From: Gracilimonas amylolytica
Lineage (GTDB): Bacteria; Bacteroidota; Rhodothermia; Balneolales; Balneolaceae
NCBI RefSeq assembly: GCF_002911695.1
Contig: NZ_PQBS01000027.1
Location: 1 to 64,000, forward strand
Direction of reading: 5' to 3'
DNA: 64,000 nucleotides
This document shows, piece after piece, positions 15,475-25,686 of the stretch. The position numbers and the translations under genes are program-made. How positions within the stretch are numbered: position 1 is the first letter of the stretch; every line of letters begins with the position of its first letter. The notes under the pieces were generated by a model. The model was given only the letters and a program-made list of their open reading frames with translations. It was not told the origin of the DNA and did not search any database.

Positions 15475-16431
15475 TCAAAACAACGCTTTTGCCACTTCAT
15501 AGACCGAAGCCGATTTCCCCATTGAGTAATAATGAAGACTTGGCACGCCATACTGCATGAGTTCCTTTGATTGTGAAATGGTCCACTCGATCCCTACCTG
15601 ACGAACCTCTTCGTTGTTATTGCATGCTTCGAGTTCAGCTGTCAGCTCCATAGGCAGATCAACGTGAAACAGCTGTGGAAGTATCGTCAGCTGTTTGATA
15701 GATGTGATCGGTTTCAAACCCGGAATGATCGGCAATGTGATACCATTTTCTCTGCATCTATCCACAAAATTAAAATAGCTCTTATTGTCGAAGAACATCT
15801 GCGTGACGATGTAATCAGCTCCCTTTTCTTGCTTAAGCTTCAGGTATTTGAGATCGGTTTGCATGTTGGGAGCCGCAAAATGCTTCTCCGGATAACCGGC
15901 CACTCCTATACAAAAGTCGGAAGGCTGAGCATTCTCCAATTCCTCATCCAGGTAAACCCCTTTATTCAGGTCTACCACTTGTTCAATAAGCTCAGATGCA
16001 TAAGCATGACCATCGGGTTCAGGTACAAATTCCCGCTCCGGCTTTCGGGTATCTCCCTGAATGAGAAGTACATTATCAATACCAAGAAAATTAAGGTCAA
16101 TCAGCGCATTTTCGGTATCCTCTTTGGTGAATCCACCACAAATGATGTGAGGCACCGCATCCACTTTATAATGATTTTGTATCGCCGCACAGATACCTAC
16201 GGTACCGGGACGTTTACGTACGGTTTTTCGCTCTAAAAGACCATTTCCCCGCTTCTTATACACATACTCCTCCCGGTGGTAGGTAACATCCACAAACGGT
16301 GGCTTGAATTCCATGAGTGGATCCATGTGATCGAATAAGGAACGGATATTTTGTCCCTTGAGTGGGGGTAACACTTCGAAAGAGAATAAGGTGTTACCGT
16401 TAGCTTTTTGTATGTGTTCAGTAACTTTCAT
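15475..16431 (-). CDS. metF: Methylenetetrahydrofolate reductase MetF
   Basis: Reduces 5,10-methylene-THF to 5-methyl-THF, the methyl donor for methionine synthase. From ATG at 16431 the protein has 318 residues: FSFEVLPPLKGQ near residue 15 with the catalytic Glu, FVDVTYH near 42, HIICGGFTKEDTENALIDL near 90, LLIQGDTRKP near 115, DYIVTQMFFDN near 195 and PIIPGLKPI near 228. A longer frame exists upstream, but it would overlap metH; ATG 16431 falls 7 nt after the metH stop. It is the third gene of the SAM-riboswitch operon. Confidence 0.95.
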   Translation of the reverse strand: MKVTEHIQKANGNTLFSFEVLPPLKGQNIRSLFDHMDPLMEFKPPFVDVTYHREEYVYKKRGNGLLERKTVRKRPGTVGICAAIQNHYKVDAVPHIICGGFTKEDTENALIDLNFLGIDNVLLIQGDTRKPEREFVPEPDGHAYASELIEQVVDLNKGVYLDEELENAQPSDFCIGVAGYPEKHFAAPNMQTDLKYLKLKQEKGADYIVTQMFFDNKSYFNFVDRCRENGITLPIIPGLKPITSIKQLTILPQLFHVDLPMELTAELEACNNNEEVRQVGIEWTISQSKELMQYGVPSLHYYSMGKSASVYEVAKALF

Positions 16432-16438
16432 GTGACGT

Positions 16439-19126
16439 TTATTGATAGTCGATAATTGATGAAAGCCACTTTTCGACTTCCTCTTTTGAAACGGATTTTC
16501 GTTTTGCGTAATCGGCAACCTGATCTTCACCGATCCCTCCTACCCTGAAATACCGGGATTGAGGATGTGAGAAATAGAATCCACTAACCGACGAAGCCGG
16601 GTACATAGCGAATGATTCCGTCAGTTCGATCTGAACTTCGTCTTCCACATTAAGCAGGTCGAACAGCGTTCTTTTTTCGGTATGATCCGGACAGGCCGGG
16701 TAGCCCGGTGCAGGACGTATGCCTGAATACTTTTCTGCAATGAGGTCTTCATTTGTGAAGGTTTCTTCATTCGAATACCCCCAGAACTCCTTGCGAACAC
16801 GTTCGTGCATTCGTTCAGCAAAAGCTTCAGCCAGGCGGTCAGCCACCGCTTTCACAAGAATGATGTTATAATCATCGTGTTTTGCTTCAAATTCTTTGAT
16901 CAACTCTTCAATACCGATCCCGGCCGTTACCGCAAAGAAACCCATGTGATCCTTTATTCCGGAATCATGAGGTGCAATGAAATCGGCTAATGATGAATTG
17001 GGTTGCCCTCTTCTTTTCTGATTTTGCTGCCTTAGAAAGTGAAAGGTTATGTCTGGAGCATTTTCGATATCATCAGTAATTAACCTGATATCATCGCCGT
17101 AAGACATTGCCGGGTAGAAACCTATCACTCCCTTCGCTTTCAGTAGATTACCCTTGATAATACGATCTATCAGAGATTGAGCATCATGAAAAAGCGCTGT
17201 TGCCTGCTCCCCGACTTCTTCATCATTCAGGATATCGGGGTACTTTCCGGTGAGCATCCAGGTTCTGAAAAACGGCGACCAATCTATGTAATTCCGCAAC
17301 TCTGATATCGGGTAATCATCAAATACTTTATTTCCAAGAAATGAGGGCTGAACCGGTTCATAATCATCCCAGTCTATGCTGATCTTATTAGCCCTGGCTT
17401 CTTCGAAAGTGATCAGTTTTTTGGCCGTTTGTCGGGATTCATGCTGCTCCCTTAGGTCCACATATTCCTGTTTGATCTGTTTCCTGATCCCTTCTTTCTT
17501 CTTGGGGTTGATCACATCGCCAGCCATGGTTACAGCTCTTGAGGCATCCAATACATGGATTATAGAGCCTTCGTATTCCGGATCGATCTTGACCGCAGTA
17601 TGCAGGCGTGAAGTTGTGGCTCCTCCGATCAACAGAGGCAGTTCCATCTTACGTTTCTTCATTTCGCGAGCCACGTAGATCATTTCATCCAGTGAAGGCG
17701 TGATCAACCCGCTCAATCCTATGGCATCCACTTTATGCTTTTCGGCTTCGTCAAGGATCTTATCTGCAGGGACCATCACCCCAAGATCAACCACCTGATA
17801 GTTATTACAAGCCAAAACCACACTCACAATATTCTTGCCGATGTCGTGCACATCCCCTTTAACGGTAGCAAGGAGAACTTTAGGCTGTTCAGATGTATCC
17901 AGGTTATCGGCTTTTTCCTGCTCGAGATAGGGTGTCAGATAGGCTACAGCCTGCTTCATGACGCGGGCACTTTTTACCACCTGGGGCAGAAACATCTTTC
18001 CTGACCCAAAAAGATCACCCACCACATTCATCCCGTCCATGAGCGGACCTTCGATAACTTGCAGCGGACTCCCATACTTTTGCCGGGCTTCTTCTGCATC
18101 CTCTTCCACAAATTCATTGATACCCTTCACCAGAGAATGCTTAATGCGTTCCTCCACTGTTCTCGATCGCCATTCGAGATCTGTTCTATCTTTGGAAGCC
18201 GAACTTTCCCCTTTATACTCTTCCGCCAGTTCAAGTAATCTCTCCGTGGCATCCTCCCTGCGATCGAATAGGACATCTTCCACTCTCGTCAGAAGTTCTT
18301 CCGGAATATCATCGTACACCTCGAGCTGAGTCGGATTCACGATGCCCATGTCCATACCGTGTTCTATGGCGTGATACAGAAAAGCAGAGTGAATGGCTTC
18401 CCGAACGCGATTATTGCCTCGAAATGAAAATGAGACGTTACTCACCCCACCGATCACATGAGCTCCGGGCAGGTTCTCACGGATCCACCTGGCTGCCTTA
18501 AAGAAATCAAGGGCATTACGGCGATGTTCTTCCATACCTGTGGCTACCGGGAAGATATTGGGATCAAGAATAATGTCTGAGGGATGAAATCCTGCTTCTT
18601 TGGTCAACAGCTTATATGCTCTCCCACAGATCTCTTTTCGCCTATTCAGGGTATCGGCCTGACCATCTTCATCAAAAGCCATGCAGATCACTGCGGCTCC
18701 AAAACGACGAACGGTCTTAGCTCGCCTTAGAAACTCTTCTTCCCCATCCTTCAAGCTTATGGAATTGACGACACCTTTGCCCTGAAGGCATTTGAGTCCG
18801 GCCAGTATCACTTCCCATTTCGAAGAATCGATCATGATCGGGATCTTTGCGATATCCGGCTCTGAAGCGATCAGATTGAGAAAGTGCGTCATCTCTTGTG
18901 CACTATCAAGCATTCCTTCATCCATATTCACATCCAGGATCTGAGCACCACCCTGCACCTGATCCAGGGCGATCTTCAGTGCCTGATCGTAGTCTTTGTT
19001 CTTTATGGTGTTCAGAAATCTCTTTGAACCGGTTACATTGGTTCGCTCCCCAACATTTACAAAATTGGAGTCTTCAGTGATGATAAGAGGTTCAAGTCCG
19101 CTGAGCGTGAGAGGTAGTGTCTTCAT
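16439..19126 (-). CDS. metH: Methionine synthase, pterin/B12/activation domains (MetH C-terminal part)
   Basis: The 895-residue protein begins straight at the methyl-THF (pterin) domain ([16 protein letters not shown] near residue 23) and continues with the cobalamin cap and the B12 domain carrying the cobalt-ligand motif DVHDIGKN near residue 425. It ends with the AdoMet activation domain ([15 protein letters not shown] near 815). It lacks the N-terminal homocysteine domain, which is encoded by the gene just upstream. The two proteins together equal a full MetH. The gap between them is 63 bp and both keep open reading frames, so this is a stable gene split rather than a frameshift. Confidence 0.95.
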   Translation of the reverse strand: MKTLPLTLSGLEPLIITEDSNFVNVGERTNVTGSKRFLNTIKNKDYDQALKIALDQVQGGAQILDVNMDEGMLDSAQEMTHFLNLIASEPDIAKIPIMIDSSKWEVILAGLKCLQGKGVVNSISLKDGEEEFLRRAKTVRRFGAAVICMAFDEDGQADTLNRRKEICGRAYKLLTKEAGFHPSDIILDPNIFPVATGMEEHRRNALDFFKAARWIRENLPGAHVIGGVSNVSFSFRGNNRVREAIHSAFLYHAIEHGMDMGIVNPTQLEVYDDIPEELLTRVEDVLFDRREDATERLLELAEEYKGESSASKDRTDLEWRSRTVEERIKHSLVKGINEFVEEDAEEARQKYGSPLQVIEGPLMDGMNVVGDLFGSGKMFLPQVVKSARVMKQAVAYLTPYLEQEKADNLDTSEQPKVLLATVKGDVHDIGKNIVSVVLACNNYQVVDLGVMVPADKILDEAEKHKVDAIGLSGLITPSLDEMIYVAREMKKRKMELPLLIGGATTSRLHTAVKIDPEYEGSIIHVLDASRAVTMAGDVINPKKKEGIRKQIKQEYVDLREQHESRQTAKKLITFEEARANKISIDWDDYEPVQPSFLGNKVFDDYPISELRNYIDWSPFFRTWMLTGKYPDILNDEEVGEQATALFHDAQSLIDRIIKGNLLKAKGVIGFYPAMSYGDDIRLITDDIENAPDITFHFLRQQNQKRRGQPNSSLADFIAPHDSGIKDHMGFFAVTAGIGIEELIKEFEAKHDDYNIILVKAVADRLAEAFAERMHERVRKEFWGYSNEETFTNEDLIAEKYSGIRPAPGYPACPDHTEKRTLFDLLNVEDEVQIELTESFAMYPASSVSGFYFSHPQSRYFRVGGIGEDQVADYAKRKSVSKEEVEKWLSSIIDYQ

Positions 19127-19189
19127 ATTAATTAACTACAGAGTTTACAGAGGTACATGGAGTTTTAGTATTTCCCACATTGAAATGAA

Positions 19190-20203
19190 TCATCTAACGA
19201 GCACTCCTTCCGTTCTTTTAACTTTTCGGGGTTTGTAATGCTGCGCCATTTCGGCCATTCTTTTTATGTGATCAGGTGTGGTTCCACAACATCCACCGAG
19301 AATATTTACTAAACCATCTTCCAGATATTCTTTCACCTGCCCACCCATTTCATCAGGCCCCTCATCATATTCACCAAATTCGTTAGGCAAGCCGGCATTG
19401 GGATAGGCACTGATATAAAATGGGGATCTATCTGAAAGGTTCTTTAAGTAAGGCTTGAGTTGCCTGGCTCCCAATGCACAATTGAAACCCACACTCAGTA
19501 TAGGGGCATGTGACACAGAGATCAGAAAGGCTTCTACCGTTTGTCCGGACAAAGTTCGTCCGGATGCATCTGTAATAGTTCCTGAAACCAGGATAGGGAT
19601 TTTCTCTCCTCGTTCTTCAAACAGTTCCTGAATGGCGAACAGGGCGGCTTTTGCATTGAGGGTATCGAATATGGTTTCAACCAGTAACGCATCTGCTCCA
19701 CCATCCATAAGTCCCCGAGCCTGTTCTTTATAAGCTGCTGCCAGCTCATCAAAGGTAATTGCCCGGAATGCCGGATCGGTAACCTCCGGCGAAATTGAGG
19801 CCGTTTTGTTAGTCGGTCCCATGGATCCGATCACAAATCTTGGCCTATCGGGATTCTTCTTCGTGTATTTTGTAGTCGCTTCTTTAGCAATCTCTGCTGA
19901 TCGTTTGTTCAGTTCATATACGACCGATTCCAGTCCATAATCCGCCTGTGCCACACTGGTCCCGCTAAAAGTGTTGGTTTCCACCAGGTCTGCCCCGGCC
20001 TCCAGGTATTCTTCATGAATGGCTTTGATAATATCCGGTCTTGTGAGACTCAGCAGGTCATTGTTCCCTTGCAGATCATCCGGGTGATCTTTGAAGCGTT
20101 CACCACGAAAATCGGCTTCCTTTAGTTTATAACGCTGGATCATCGTACCCATGGCGCCGTCAAGGATCAGTATTCTTTCTTGTAATGCGTGTTCTAAATT
20201 CAC
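19190..20203 (-). CDS. Homocysteine S-methyltransferase domain protein (MetH N-terminal part)
   Basis: A 337-residue homocysteine-binding barrel equal to the first module of MetH. It starts [15 protein letters not shown], and the zinc cysteines are present in VGFNCALG and in [10 protein letters not shown] near the C-terminus. It should work in trans with the following pterin/B12 protein. The start codon is GTG at 20203; it lies inside the base of a 9-bp hairpin that also covers the purine-rich ribosome-binding site (GAGAAAGAG), and a SAM-I riboswitch lies directly upstream. It leads the operon with the second metH part and metF. Confidence 0.93.
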   Translation of the reverse strand: MNLEHALQERILILDGAMGTMIQRYKLKEADFRGERFKDHPDDLQGNNDLLSLTRPDIIKAIHEEYLEAGADLVETNTFSGTSVAQADYGLESVVYELNKRSAEIAKEATTKYTKKNPDRPRFVIGSMGPTNKTASISPEVTDPAFRAITFDELAAAYKEQARGLMDGGADALLVETIFDTLNAKAALFAIQELFEERGEKIPILVSGTITDASGRTLSGQTVEAFLISVSHAPILSVGFNCALGARQLKPYLKNLSDRSPFYISAYPNAGLPNEFGEYDEGPDEMGGQVKEYLEDGLVNILGGCCGTTPDHIKRMAEMAQHYKPRKVKRTEGVLVR

Positions 20204-20238
20204 TCTTTCTCAGTTAGATTGGCTTATACAGAAAGAGT
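20202..20238 (-). promoter_or_regulatory. RBS-sequestering hairpin of the SAM riboswitch
   Basis: ACTCTTTCT (minus strand, 20238-20230) is the exact complement of AGAAAGAGT (20210-20202), with a 19-nt loop. The 3' arm contains the only ribosome-binding-site-like sequence and the first bases of the GTG start codon. No U-run follows the hairpin, so it acts on translation rather than as a terminator. Confidence 0.7.
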
Positions 20239-20255
20239 TGGAGAGTGATCAGCTC

Positions 20256-20373
20256 GCTTATCTTTCCCTTCACATAATTTTTATATGAAGAGTGGGATTT
20301 GGCACCTGCCTCCTGTTGCAGAAGTGGTTGCCAAGACGTCATCGGGCCCATCCCTCAGTCTTTCTCTATAAGC
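20256..20373 (-). promoter_or_regulatory. SAM-I (S-box) riboswitch aptamer
   Basis: On the minus strand the sequence has the S-box landmarks in order: P1 GCTTAT (20373-20368) closing with ATAAGC (20261-20256), AGAGAAAGACTGAGGGATGG, GGCCCGATGACGTC, TTGGCAACC, and the AGGTGCCAAATCC segment. These match the conserved core of the S-adenosylmethionine-binding aptamer. High SAM should reduce expression of the downstream methionine synthase and MTHFR genes. Confidence 0.93.
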
Positions 20374-20577
20374 ATTCAATAAATTCATGTGGAATATAAA
20401 GCATGTTAACACGCAGAGCAACAAGAGAACCGTATCTGATCATGAAGATTCAATCGACTATATCCATAACCTAAACTTGGATATCAATGATTCCTTGTTT
20501 GCTTGCCGACGAGGTAGGTTGGTTATTGGATATTCCAACATGGGGCAAACAGATTTATCTGTGTCAAACGTTTAATA

Positions 20578-22239
20578 TCATAACTCCGTCCTGATCCCGA
20601 AATGTACCTTTCCGTTGGCTAAACTTTCTTCCGGGGAGATGGCGTAGGTAAACTTCAGACGGCCGATCCGGGTCTGATAACTCAGTCCAAATCCTATGGA
20701 GTACAGCGACTTGGTTACTTTTAAGTTATTGTTAGTTTCAGTGATTAACTGCGGCCGGTGGTACGCACCGTAGGCTCCAAAGGCAAACAGATAGGATTCT
20801 CTGTCGATCAGAAACTGATATTCCATATCGCCCCAAAGCAGCTGACCGGCTCTGAATTGTTCTTCCCCATAACCCCGAAAGGAATTGGCTCCGCCAAAAC
20901 GAAACAGATCGTTCAAGGTTACCCGGTCTGCTTCCAGAAAATAACCCTGCATGGAAAGAGCGATCACGCTCCGATCCATAACCGGAATGTACTGCCTGAC
21001 TTCAAGATCTAAGCTGTTTTGTACAAATACCTCGACCGAATCATCGTTTAGGTCCTTTCTTGAAATCCCGTAGCTTAATGACAAAGCATGTCCTGAGGTT
21101 GGCACATCATACCGGTCTAAATTAGAGTACTCAAAACCAAGCCGACCTGTTCGTTTATTGCCATCAGGTTCCACAATAACCGGAATATTGGTTCCTGATA
21201 TGGAAGACTGCAATTCGATGCCACCGATGAGCCTTAACCCTCCTGAAAGCCTATAACTGCCTCCAAATTCAAACTGTCGTGATTGGTAGGTGGTGTCGTT
21301 CTGATAAAACCCGAATCCTGCTGTCAACCCTATGGGGATATCTCCGAGCCAGTCCTGAGACACACTTACATCCAGTTCACTTGTTTCCGGCTTCAGCCGC
21401 TGATATTGAAAATTCAGTCCATTCCCTTCAGCTAATACATTCCATAAACCCAGTTCCACATCACCCACTATTTGCCCGTTGCCATTCACATCCGGCACAT
21501 ACCCGAGTAATCCATCAAATTGATTCATAGAGCGTTCCTGAACCTCAAACACGACCACGGGCTGCCCATCCCGTAACAGGATCTGTCCCTCCCCTGCAAA
21601 ATTAAATAGCCCACTTGCAAACAGGTTAGAGCGAATAAAACGCAGGTAATGCGGGGTGATAACCTGCCCTTCCTGAAACCTCGAAACCTTTTTAACATAC
21701 TCCCTCGAGTTAGTCGTGAGACCTGTAAAAAAAATATCCGTTGAAGTTGCCCTGATCCCTGTTTCTACATTTACCTCCACAGAAACAGCGCATTCATCGT
21801 ACTGAGGGTTGACTTGTATGATCTCAGCTTTTGAAAAGGGAAAGCCTTTATCTGCCAATTCAATTAAATGGGATCCAATGATCTGCTGCATTAGTTTCTG
21901 CGAATATGGCCGCTGAATATTTTGAACGATCACTGAGTCTCTGGCCCCTGAGTACTGCCATCTCAGGTCCTTAAGATCAAATGCACAATTTCGGGTGACT
22001 AAAGCACTGTTTTGAGTGATGGAATCTATCCTGGCTTTCAGGTAACCTTCAGCTGAAAACCATTGCAATAAATGAATCTCGGGGCTTATTGTTTTATCGG
22101 ATAATTTTTGCTGAACCGAATCGGGAATTGAGATCTCTGAGGTTCCTTCATAAACCCGAAAATTAACCTCCTGAGCATAAACAAAGCCTGCAGGGAATAG
22201 CATCATCCATAAAATTACACCGACTGTTTTACTAACCAT
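20578..22239 (-). CDS. BamA/TamA (Omp85) family outer membrane protein
   Basis: An outer-membrane beta-barrel protein of 553 residues. A signal peptide (MVSKTVGVILWMMLFPAGFVYA, cleaved before QEVNF; length about 22) is followed by POTRA-like modules to about residue 230 (GFPFSKAEIIQVNPQYDECAV; EYVKKVSRFQEGQVITPHYL; NLFASGLFN) and then a bacterial surface antigen barrel. The barrel contains FRFGGANSFRGYGEEQFR, the lid-loop motif of Omp85 proteins, and ends YAISPEESLANGKVHFGIRTEL. It is smaller than BamA (usually over 750 residues), so a TamA-like or accessory role is more likely. It is upstream of the riboswitch operon, about 200 bp away. Confidence 0.85.
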   Translation of the reverse strand: MVSKTVGVILWMMLFPAGFVYAQEVNFRVYEGTSEISIPDSVQQKLSDKTISPEIHLLQWFSAEGYLKARIDSITQNSALVTRNCAFDLKDLRWQYSGARDSVIVQNIQRPYSQKLMQQIIGSHLIELADKGFPFSKAEIIQVNPQYDECAVSVEVNVETGIRATSTDIFFTGLTTNSREYVKKVSRFQEGQVITPHYLRFIRSNLFASGLFNFAGEGQILLRDGQPVVVFEVQERSMNQFDGLLGYVPDVNGNGQIVGDVELGLWNVLAEGNGLNFQYQRLKPETSELDVSVSQDWLGDIPIGLTAGFGFYQNDTTYQSRQFEFGGSYRLSGGLRLIGGIELQSSISGTNIPVIVEPDGNKRTGRLGFEYSNLDRYDVPTSGHALSLSYGISRKDLNDDSVEVFVQNSLDLEVRQYIPVMDRSVIALSMQGYFLEADRVTLNDLFRFGGANSFRGYGEEQFRAGQLLWGDMEYQFLIDRESYLFAFGAYGAYHRPQLITETNNNLKVTKSLYSIGFGLSYQTRIGRLKFTYAISPEESLANGKVHFGIRTEL

Positions 22240-22430
22240 GGATCAAATCTACATTGTTTTTAGCTTTAGTGCAGATGGAAAGAGAATGTCTAATTTCATA
22301 AAGCCTGAGTTCCGGAACGATCGTTTATAAAAAAACTTCAACTCATAGTTAATCCATTGCAATTAACTCGTATATTTGTATTCTTTTGACCCCGTTATCC
22401 CATTAATTACTTACGACCTGTACCTGCCTG

Positions 22431-23837
22431 ATGAAGAATAATTATTTTGACCTCATTGACCAGACCTACCATTTTCCGCAAAACGGCTTTGAACTGGTTG
22501 ATGGCACCCTGCATTTTAACAATGTAGACCTCCACAAACTGATCAAAAAATACGGAACCCCTTTCAAGGTTTCCTATTTGCCCAAGATCAGGGAGAGGAT
22601 CGGGCAGGCAAGGCAGTGGTTCAATAAAGCCATTGAGGAGAATAACTACTCCGGCAAGTACGAGTTTTGTTATTGCACCAAATGCTGTCACTTCAATCAC
22701 GTTGTACGCACCGCCCTCAAGGAAAACGTTTCCCTGGAAACTTCCTCCTCTTTTGACATCGACCTGATCGAGAATCTATATCACAAAGGCGTCTTCAACA
22801 CAGACAAAACCATTGTGCACAACGGTTATAAAACGGATGATTACATCAAGAAGATCGGCCGGTTGATCAATGCAGGGTTTAAAAACTCCATTTCAGTGCT
22901 GGATAATGCACGCGAATTGGATAAGCTATCTGAATTGGAAACCGACCATCCGGTCAAGATCGGGTTACGGATATCCATCGAAGAGGATCCTCAGGCGTCC
23001 TATTATACTTCCCGACTTGGTATCAACAAACGGGAGATCATTGATTTCGTGAAAGAAAAGATCGTGGATAATGACAATGTGGAATTGGTCATGGTTCATT
23101 TTTTCGTGGACTCCGGTATCAATGACAGCATGTATTACTGGAATGAGTTCAAAAAGGCGCTGAACCAATTCACCCGGATCAAACAGCTGGTACCTTCAGT
23201 GAAGGCTCTTAATATTGGCGGCGGCTTTCCGATTCAGAACAGTCTGAGTTTCGATTTTGATTATGAATACATCACCGGAGAAATTGTTCGAAACATTCAG
23301 GAAGCATGCCAGGATGCGAATGTTGAGGAACCTGACATTTACACCGAGTTTGGTAAATACACCGTGGGTGAAAGCGGCGCGGTGATCTTTCAGGTACTGG
23401 AACAAAAGCAGCAAAATGACACAGAATTATGGTACCTGGTTGATAACAGCCTGATGAATACCATTCCCGATGCCTGGTCGATCAATGAAAAATTCATACT
23501 TCTTCCACTCAATAAATGGGAGAATCCCTATAAACGGGTCAATATTGGAGGGATCAGTTGCGACCATTCTGATTACTATAATTCAGAAGAACTCAACCAG
23601 CAGGTATTGCTGCCGGCCTATTCAAACGATGAAGACGAACCGCTGTACATAGGATTTTTCCATACCGGAGCCTATCAGGATTCCATCAGCGGATATGGCG
23701 GTATCAAACACTGCCTCATCCCATCACCAAAACACATTGTGGTAGATAAAGACGAAAACGGTAACCTGTTTGATTATGTGTACCGTGATGAACAAACCGT
23801 TGACAACATGCTTAACATATTGGGTTACAATGATTAA
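22431..23837 (+). CDS. speA: Arginine decarboxylase-type fold III PLP enzyme
   Basis: A 468-residue alanine-racemase-fold (fold III) decarboxylase that most resembles the biosynthetic arginine decarboxylase of Flavobacteriia. The PLP lysine is in YCYCTKCCHFNHVV near residue 84, the glycine-rich phosphate loop is LNIGGGFPI near 263 and the second half carries CDHSDYYNSEE and YIGFFHTGAYQ, the substrate-side Asp and Tyr region. Arginine as substrate is supported by the agmatinase gene that follows with an 8-nt overlap. Carboxynorspermidine or ornithine decarboxylase are less likely alternatives. A TATATTTG sequence (22371-22378), like the Bacteroidota promoter -7 box, lies upstream, but no matching upstream box was found. 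Confidence 0.82.
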   Translation: MKNNYFDLIDQTYHFPQNGFELVDGTLHFNNVDLHKLIKKYGTPFKVSYLPKIRERIGQARQWFNKAIEENNYSGKYEFCYCTKCCHFNHVVRTALKENVSLETSSSFDIDLIENLYHKGVFNTDKTIVHNGYKTDDYIKKIGRLINAGFKNSISVLDNARELDKLSELETDHPVKIGLRISIEEDPQASYYTSRLGINKREIIDFVKEKIVDNDNVELVMVHFFVDSGINDSMYYWNEFKKALNQFTRIKQLVPSVKALNIGGGFPIQNSLSFDFDYEYITGEIVRNIQEACQDANVEEPDIYTEFGKYTVGESGAVIFQVLEQKQQNDTELWYLVDNSLMNTIPDAWSINEKFILLPLNKWENPYKRVNIGGISCDHSDYYNSEELNQQVLLPAYSNDEDEPLYIGFFHTGAYQDSISGYGGIKHCLIPSPKHIVVDKDENGNLFDYVYRDEQTVDNMLNILGYND

Positions 23838-24690
23838 GAATAATTACATTTACGTAGGAATTGAAGGGGATCACAACGATTACGAGAACGCCAAAGTGCT
23901 TCTTCAATCCATCCCCTATGACGGCACAAGCACCTGGGGCAAAGGTGCTGATAAAGGTTTTGAAGCTTTTCTGGATGCTTCCGAGAATATGGAGATCTAC
24001 GATATTGAAACCGATAGTGAGGTTTATGAACAGGGAGTTCATATTTTGGAACCTATCATCGAGGATTCCTCCCCTGAGGCTGTTTTTGAAACCGTTTACG
24101 GTAAAACAAAAGAACTTCTAAAGACCGATAAATTCCTGACCTTTTTTGGCGGGGAACATTCAATCAGTATTGGTGTGATCAAGGCATTTTATGAGGCTCA
24201 CCCTGACGTGACGATCCTCCAACTGGATGCCCACACAGACTTACGGCCGGATTTTCACGGTTCCCCTTACAATCATGCCTGTGCGGTGTATGATGCCTCT
24301 CAAAATGCAAACCTGATTCAGGTCGGCATCAGAAGCATGGATTCCGGAGAACTTCCCTATCTGGATCGTGAGAAATGCTTTTTTGCAGAACACATGTATG
24401 GCCAAACTGAATGGATGCAGGAGTCAATATCTAAAATGACGGACAAGGTTTACATCACCCTGGATCTGGATGTTTTCGATCCTTCTATTATGCCGGCCAC
24501 CGGAACCCCTGAGCCCGGCGGAATGGACTGGAACACCATGATCAGATATCTCAAAAAAGTATTTACCCAAAAAGATGTGATCGGTTTCGATATTGTGGAG
24601 CTTGCCCCGATCGAAAATATCAAAGCCCCTCAATTTCTTGCTGCCAAATTATACTACAAAATGCTAAGCTATAAATTTGCGAACTCATGA
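23830..24690 (+). CDS. speB: Agmatinase / ureohydrolase family protein
   Basis: Hydrolyses agmatine to putrescine and urea. The ureohydrolase manganese motifs are complete: FFGGEHSI near residue 110, QLDAHTDLRPDFHGSPYNHACA near 133-154, and VYITLDLDVFDPSIMPATGTPEPGG near 205-230 (each cited in part). From ATG at 23830 there are 286 residues; a longer in-frame extension back to 23770 lies entirely inside speA and is not needed. The ATG overlaps the speA stop (ATGATTAA), and the 3' end overlaps the next gene by 4 nt, giving tight coupling of decarboxylase, agmatinase and synthase. Confidence 0.92.
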   Translation: MIKNNYIYVGIEGDHNDYENAKVLLQSIPYDGTSTWGKGADKGFEAFLDASENMEIYDIETDSEVYEQGVHILEPIIEDSSPEAVFETVYGKTKELLKTDKFLTFFGGEHSISIGVIKAFYEAHPDVTILQLDAHTDLRPDFHGSPYNHACAVYDASQNANLIQVGIRSMDSGELPYLDREKCFFAEHMYGQTEWMQESISKMTDKVYITLDLDVFDPSIMPATGTPEPGGMDWNTMIRYLKKVFTQKDVIGFDIVELAPIENIKAPQFLAAKLYYKMLSYKFANS

Positions 24691-25661
24691 GTAAAAAAGG
24701 ACCTGTTTCAGAATTCATTACCCATCATTACAGACATTTTAACGCAGCCTCACTTGTAGATGCCGCAAAGGCTTACGAAGATCAGCTAAACTCCGGTGCA
24801 AAGATGATGATCACCCTGGCCGGTGCCATGAGTACAGCAGAATTAGGACTGTCATTGGCCGAAATAATACGGCAGGATAAAGTTCAGATCATTACCTGCA
24901 CGGGAGCAAATCTGGAGGAAGATGTTTTCAACCTGGTAGCTCACGATTATTATAAACGAATTCCGAATTACAGGGATCTGAGTCCGGAGGATGAACAGGA
25001 ACTTCTGGACCAGCACTTCAATCGCGTAACCGATACTTGTATTCCTGAAGAAGAGGCTATGCGTCGTATTGAGGAACACCTGGTGAAACGATGGGTGAAA
25101 GCAAGTGAAAATGGGGAGCGTTATTTTCCACATGAATACTTTTATGATCTTTTACTGAGTGGTGACCTGAAGGATGATTATCAGATCGACCCTAAGAACT
25201 CTTGGCTACTGGCAGCAGCTGAAAAGAATATCCCTATCATTGTACCCGGTTGGGAAGATTCTACCTGCGGTAACTTTTTTGCCTCCCACTGCATTGAGGG
25301 AAGAACGACGCCATCTGCCACTAAATCGGGCATTGAGTACATGATGATGCTGGCAGGTTGGTACAAGAACCACTCATCGAACGGGGTCGGTTTCTTTCAG
25401 ATCGGTGGTGGTATTGCCGGTGATTTCCCGATCTGCGTGGTGCCGATGATGGAACAGGACCTTGGGATGACAGACACTCCCCTTTGGTCTTACTTCTGTC
25501 AGATCAGTGATTCAACCACGAGTTACGGTTCATACTCAGGAGCTGTGCCCAACGAAAAAATTACCTGGGGTAAACTGGGAATAGACACTCCAAAGTTCAT
25601 AATCGAATCAGATGCTACTATTGTGGCTCCGCTAATTTTTGCTTACCTATTGGGCTGGTAA
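24687..25661 (+). CDS. Deoxyhypusine synthase family protein (probable homospermidine synthase-like)
   Basis: An NAD-dependent aminobutyl-transferase of 324 residues. The family regions are clear: MMITLAGAMSTAELG near residue 37, TCTGANLEED near 73, IPIIVPGWEDSTCGNFFA near 185, and NEKITWGKLG near 295, where the lysine aligns with the catalytic lysine of deoxyhypusine synthase. Bacteria lack the eukaryotic/archaeal eIF5A substrate, and characterised bacterial homologues (for example in Anabaena) make homospermidine. Here the operon supplies putrescine through SpeA and SpeB, which fits use of putrescine. The product is inferred, not proven. Confidence 0.85.
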   Translation: MSKKGPVSEFITHHYRHFNAASLVDAAKAYEDQLNSGAKMMITLAGAMSTAELGLSLAEIIRQDKVQIITCTGANLEEDVFNLVAHDYYKRIPNYRDLSPEDEQELLDQHFNRVTDTCIPEEEAMRRIEEHLVKRWVKASENGERYFPHEYFYDLLLSGDLKDDYQIDPKNSWLLAAAEKNIPIIVPGWEDSTCGNFFASHCIEGRTTPSATKSGIEYMMMLAGWYKNHSSNGVGFFQIGGGIAGDFPICVVPMMEQDLGMTDTPLWSYFCQISDSTTSYGSYSGAVPNEKITWGKLGIDTPKFIIESDATIVAPLIFAYLLGW

Positions 25662-25686
25662 AACTTAACACAAATTTGATTCCGGC

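Noticed and set aside
16621-19080. Several short frames opposite or inside metH
   Set aside because: All overlap well-supported metH domains; typical shadows.
20387-20575. Plus-strand 62-codon frame between the riboswitch and the Omp85 gene
   Set aside because: No similarity, no RBS, lies in the promoter area of the minus-strand metH operon.
22371-22378. TATATTTG upstream of speA as a Bacteroidota-type promoter
   Set aside because: The -7 box fits, but no TTG/TTTG box at the expected distance was found, so no promoter feature is listed.
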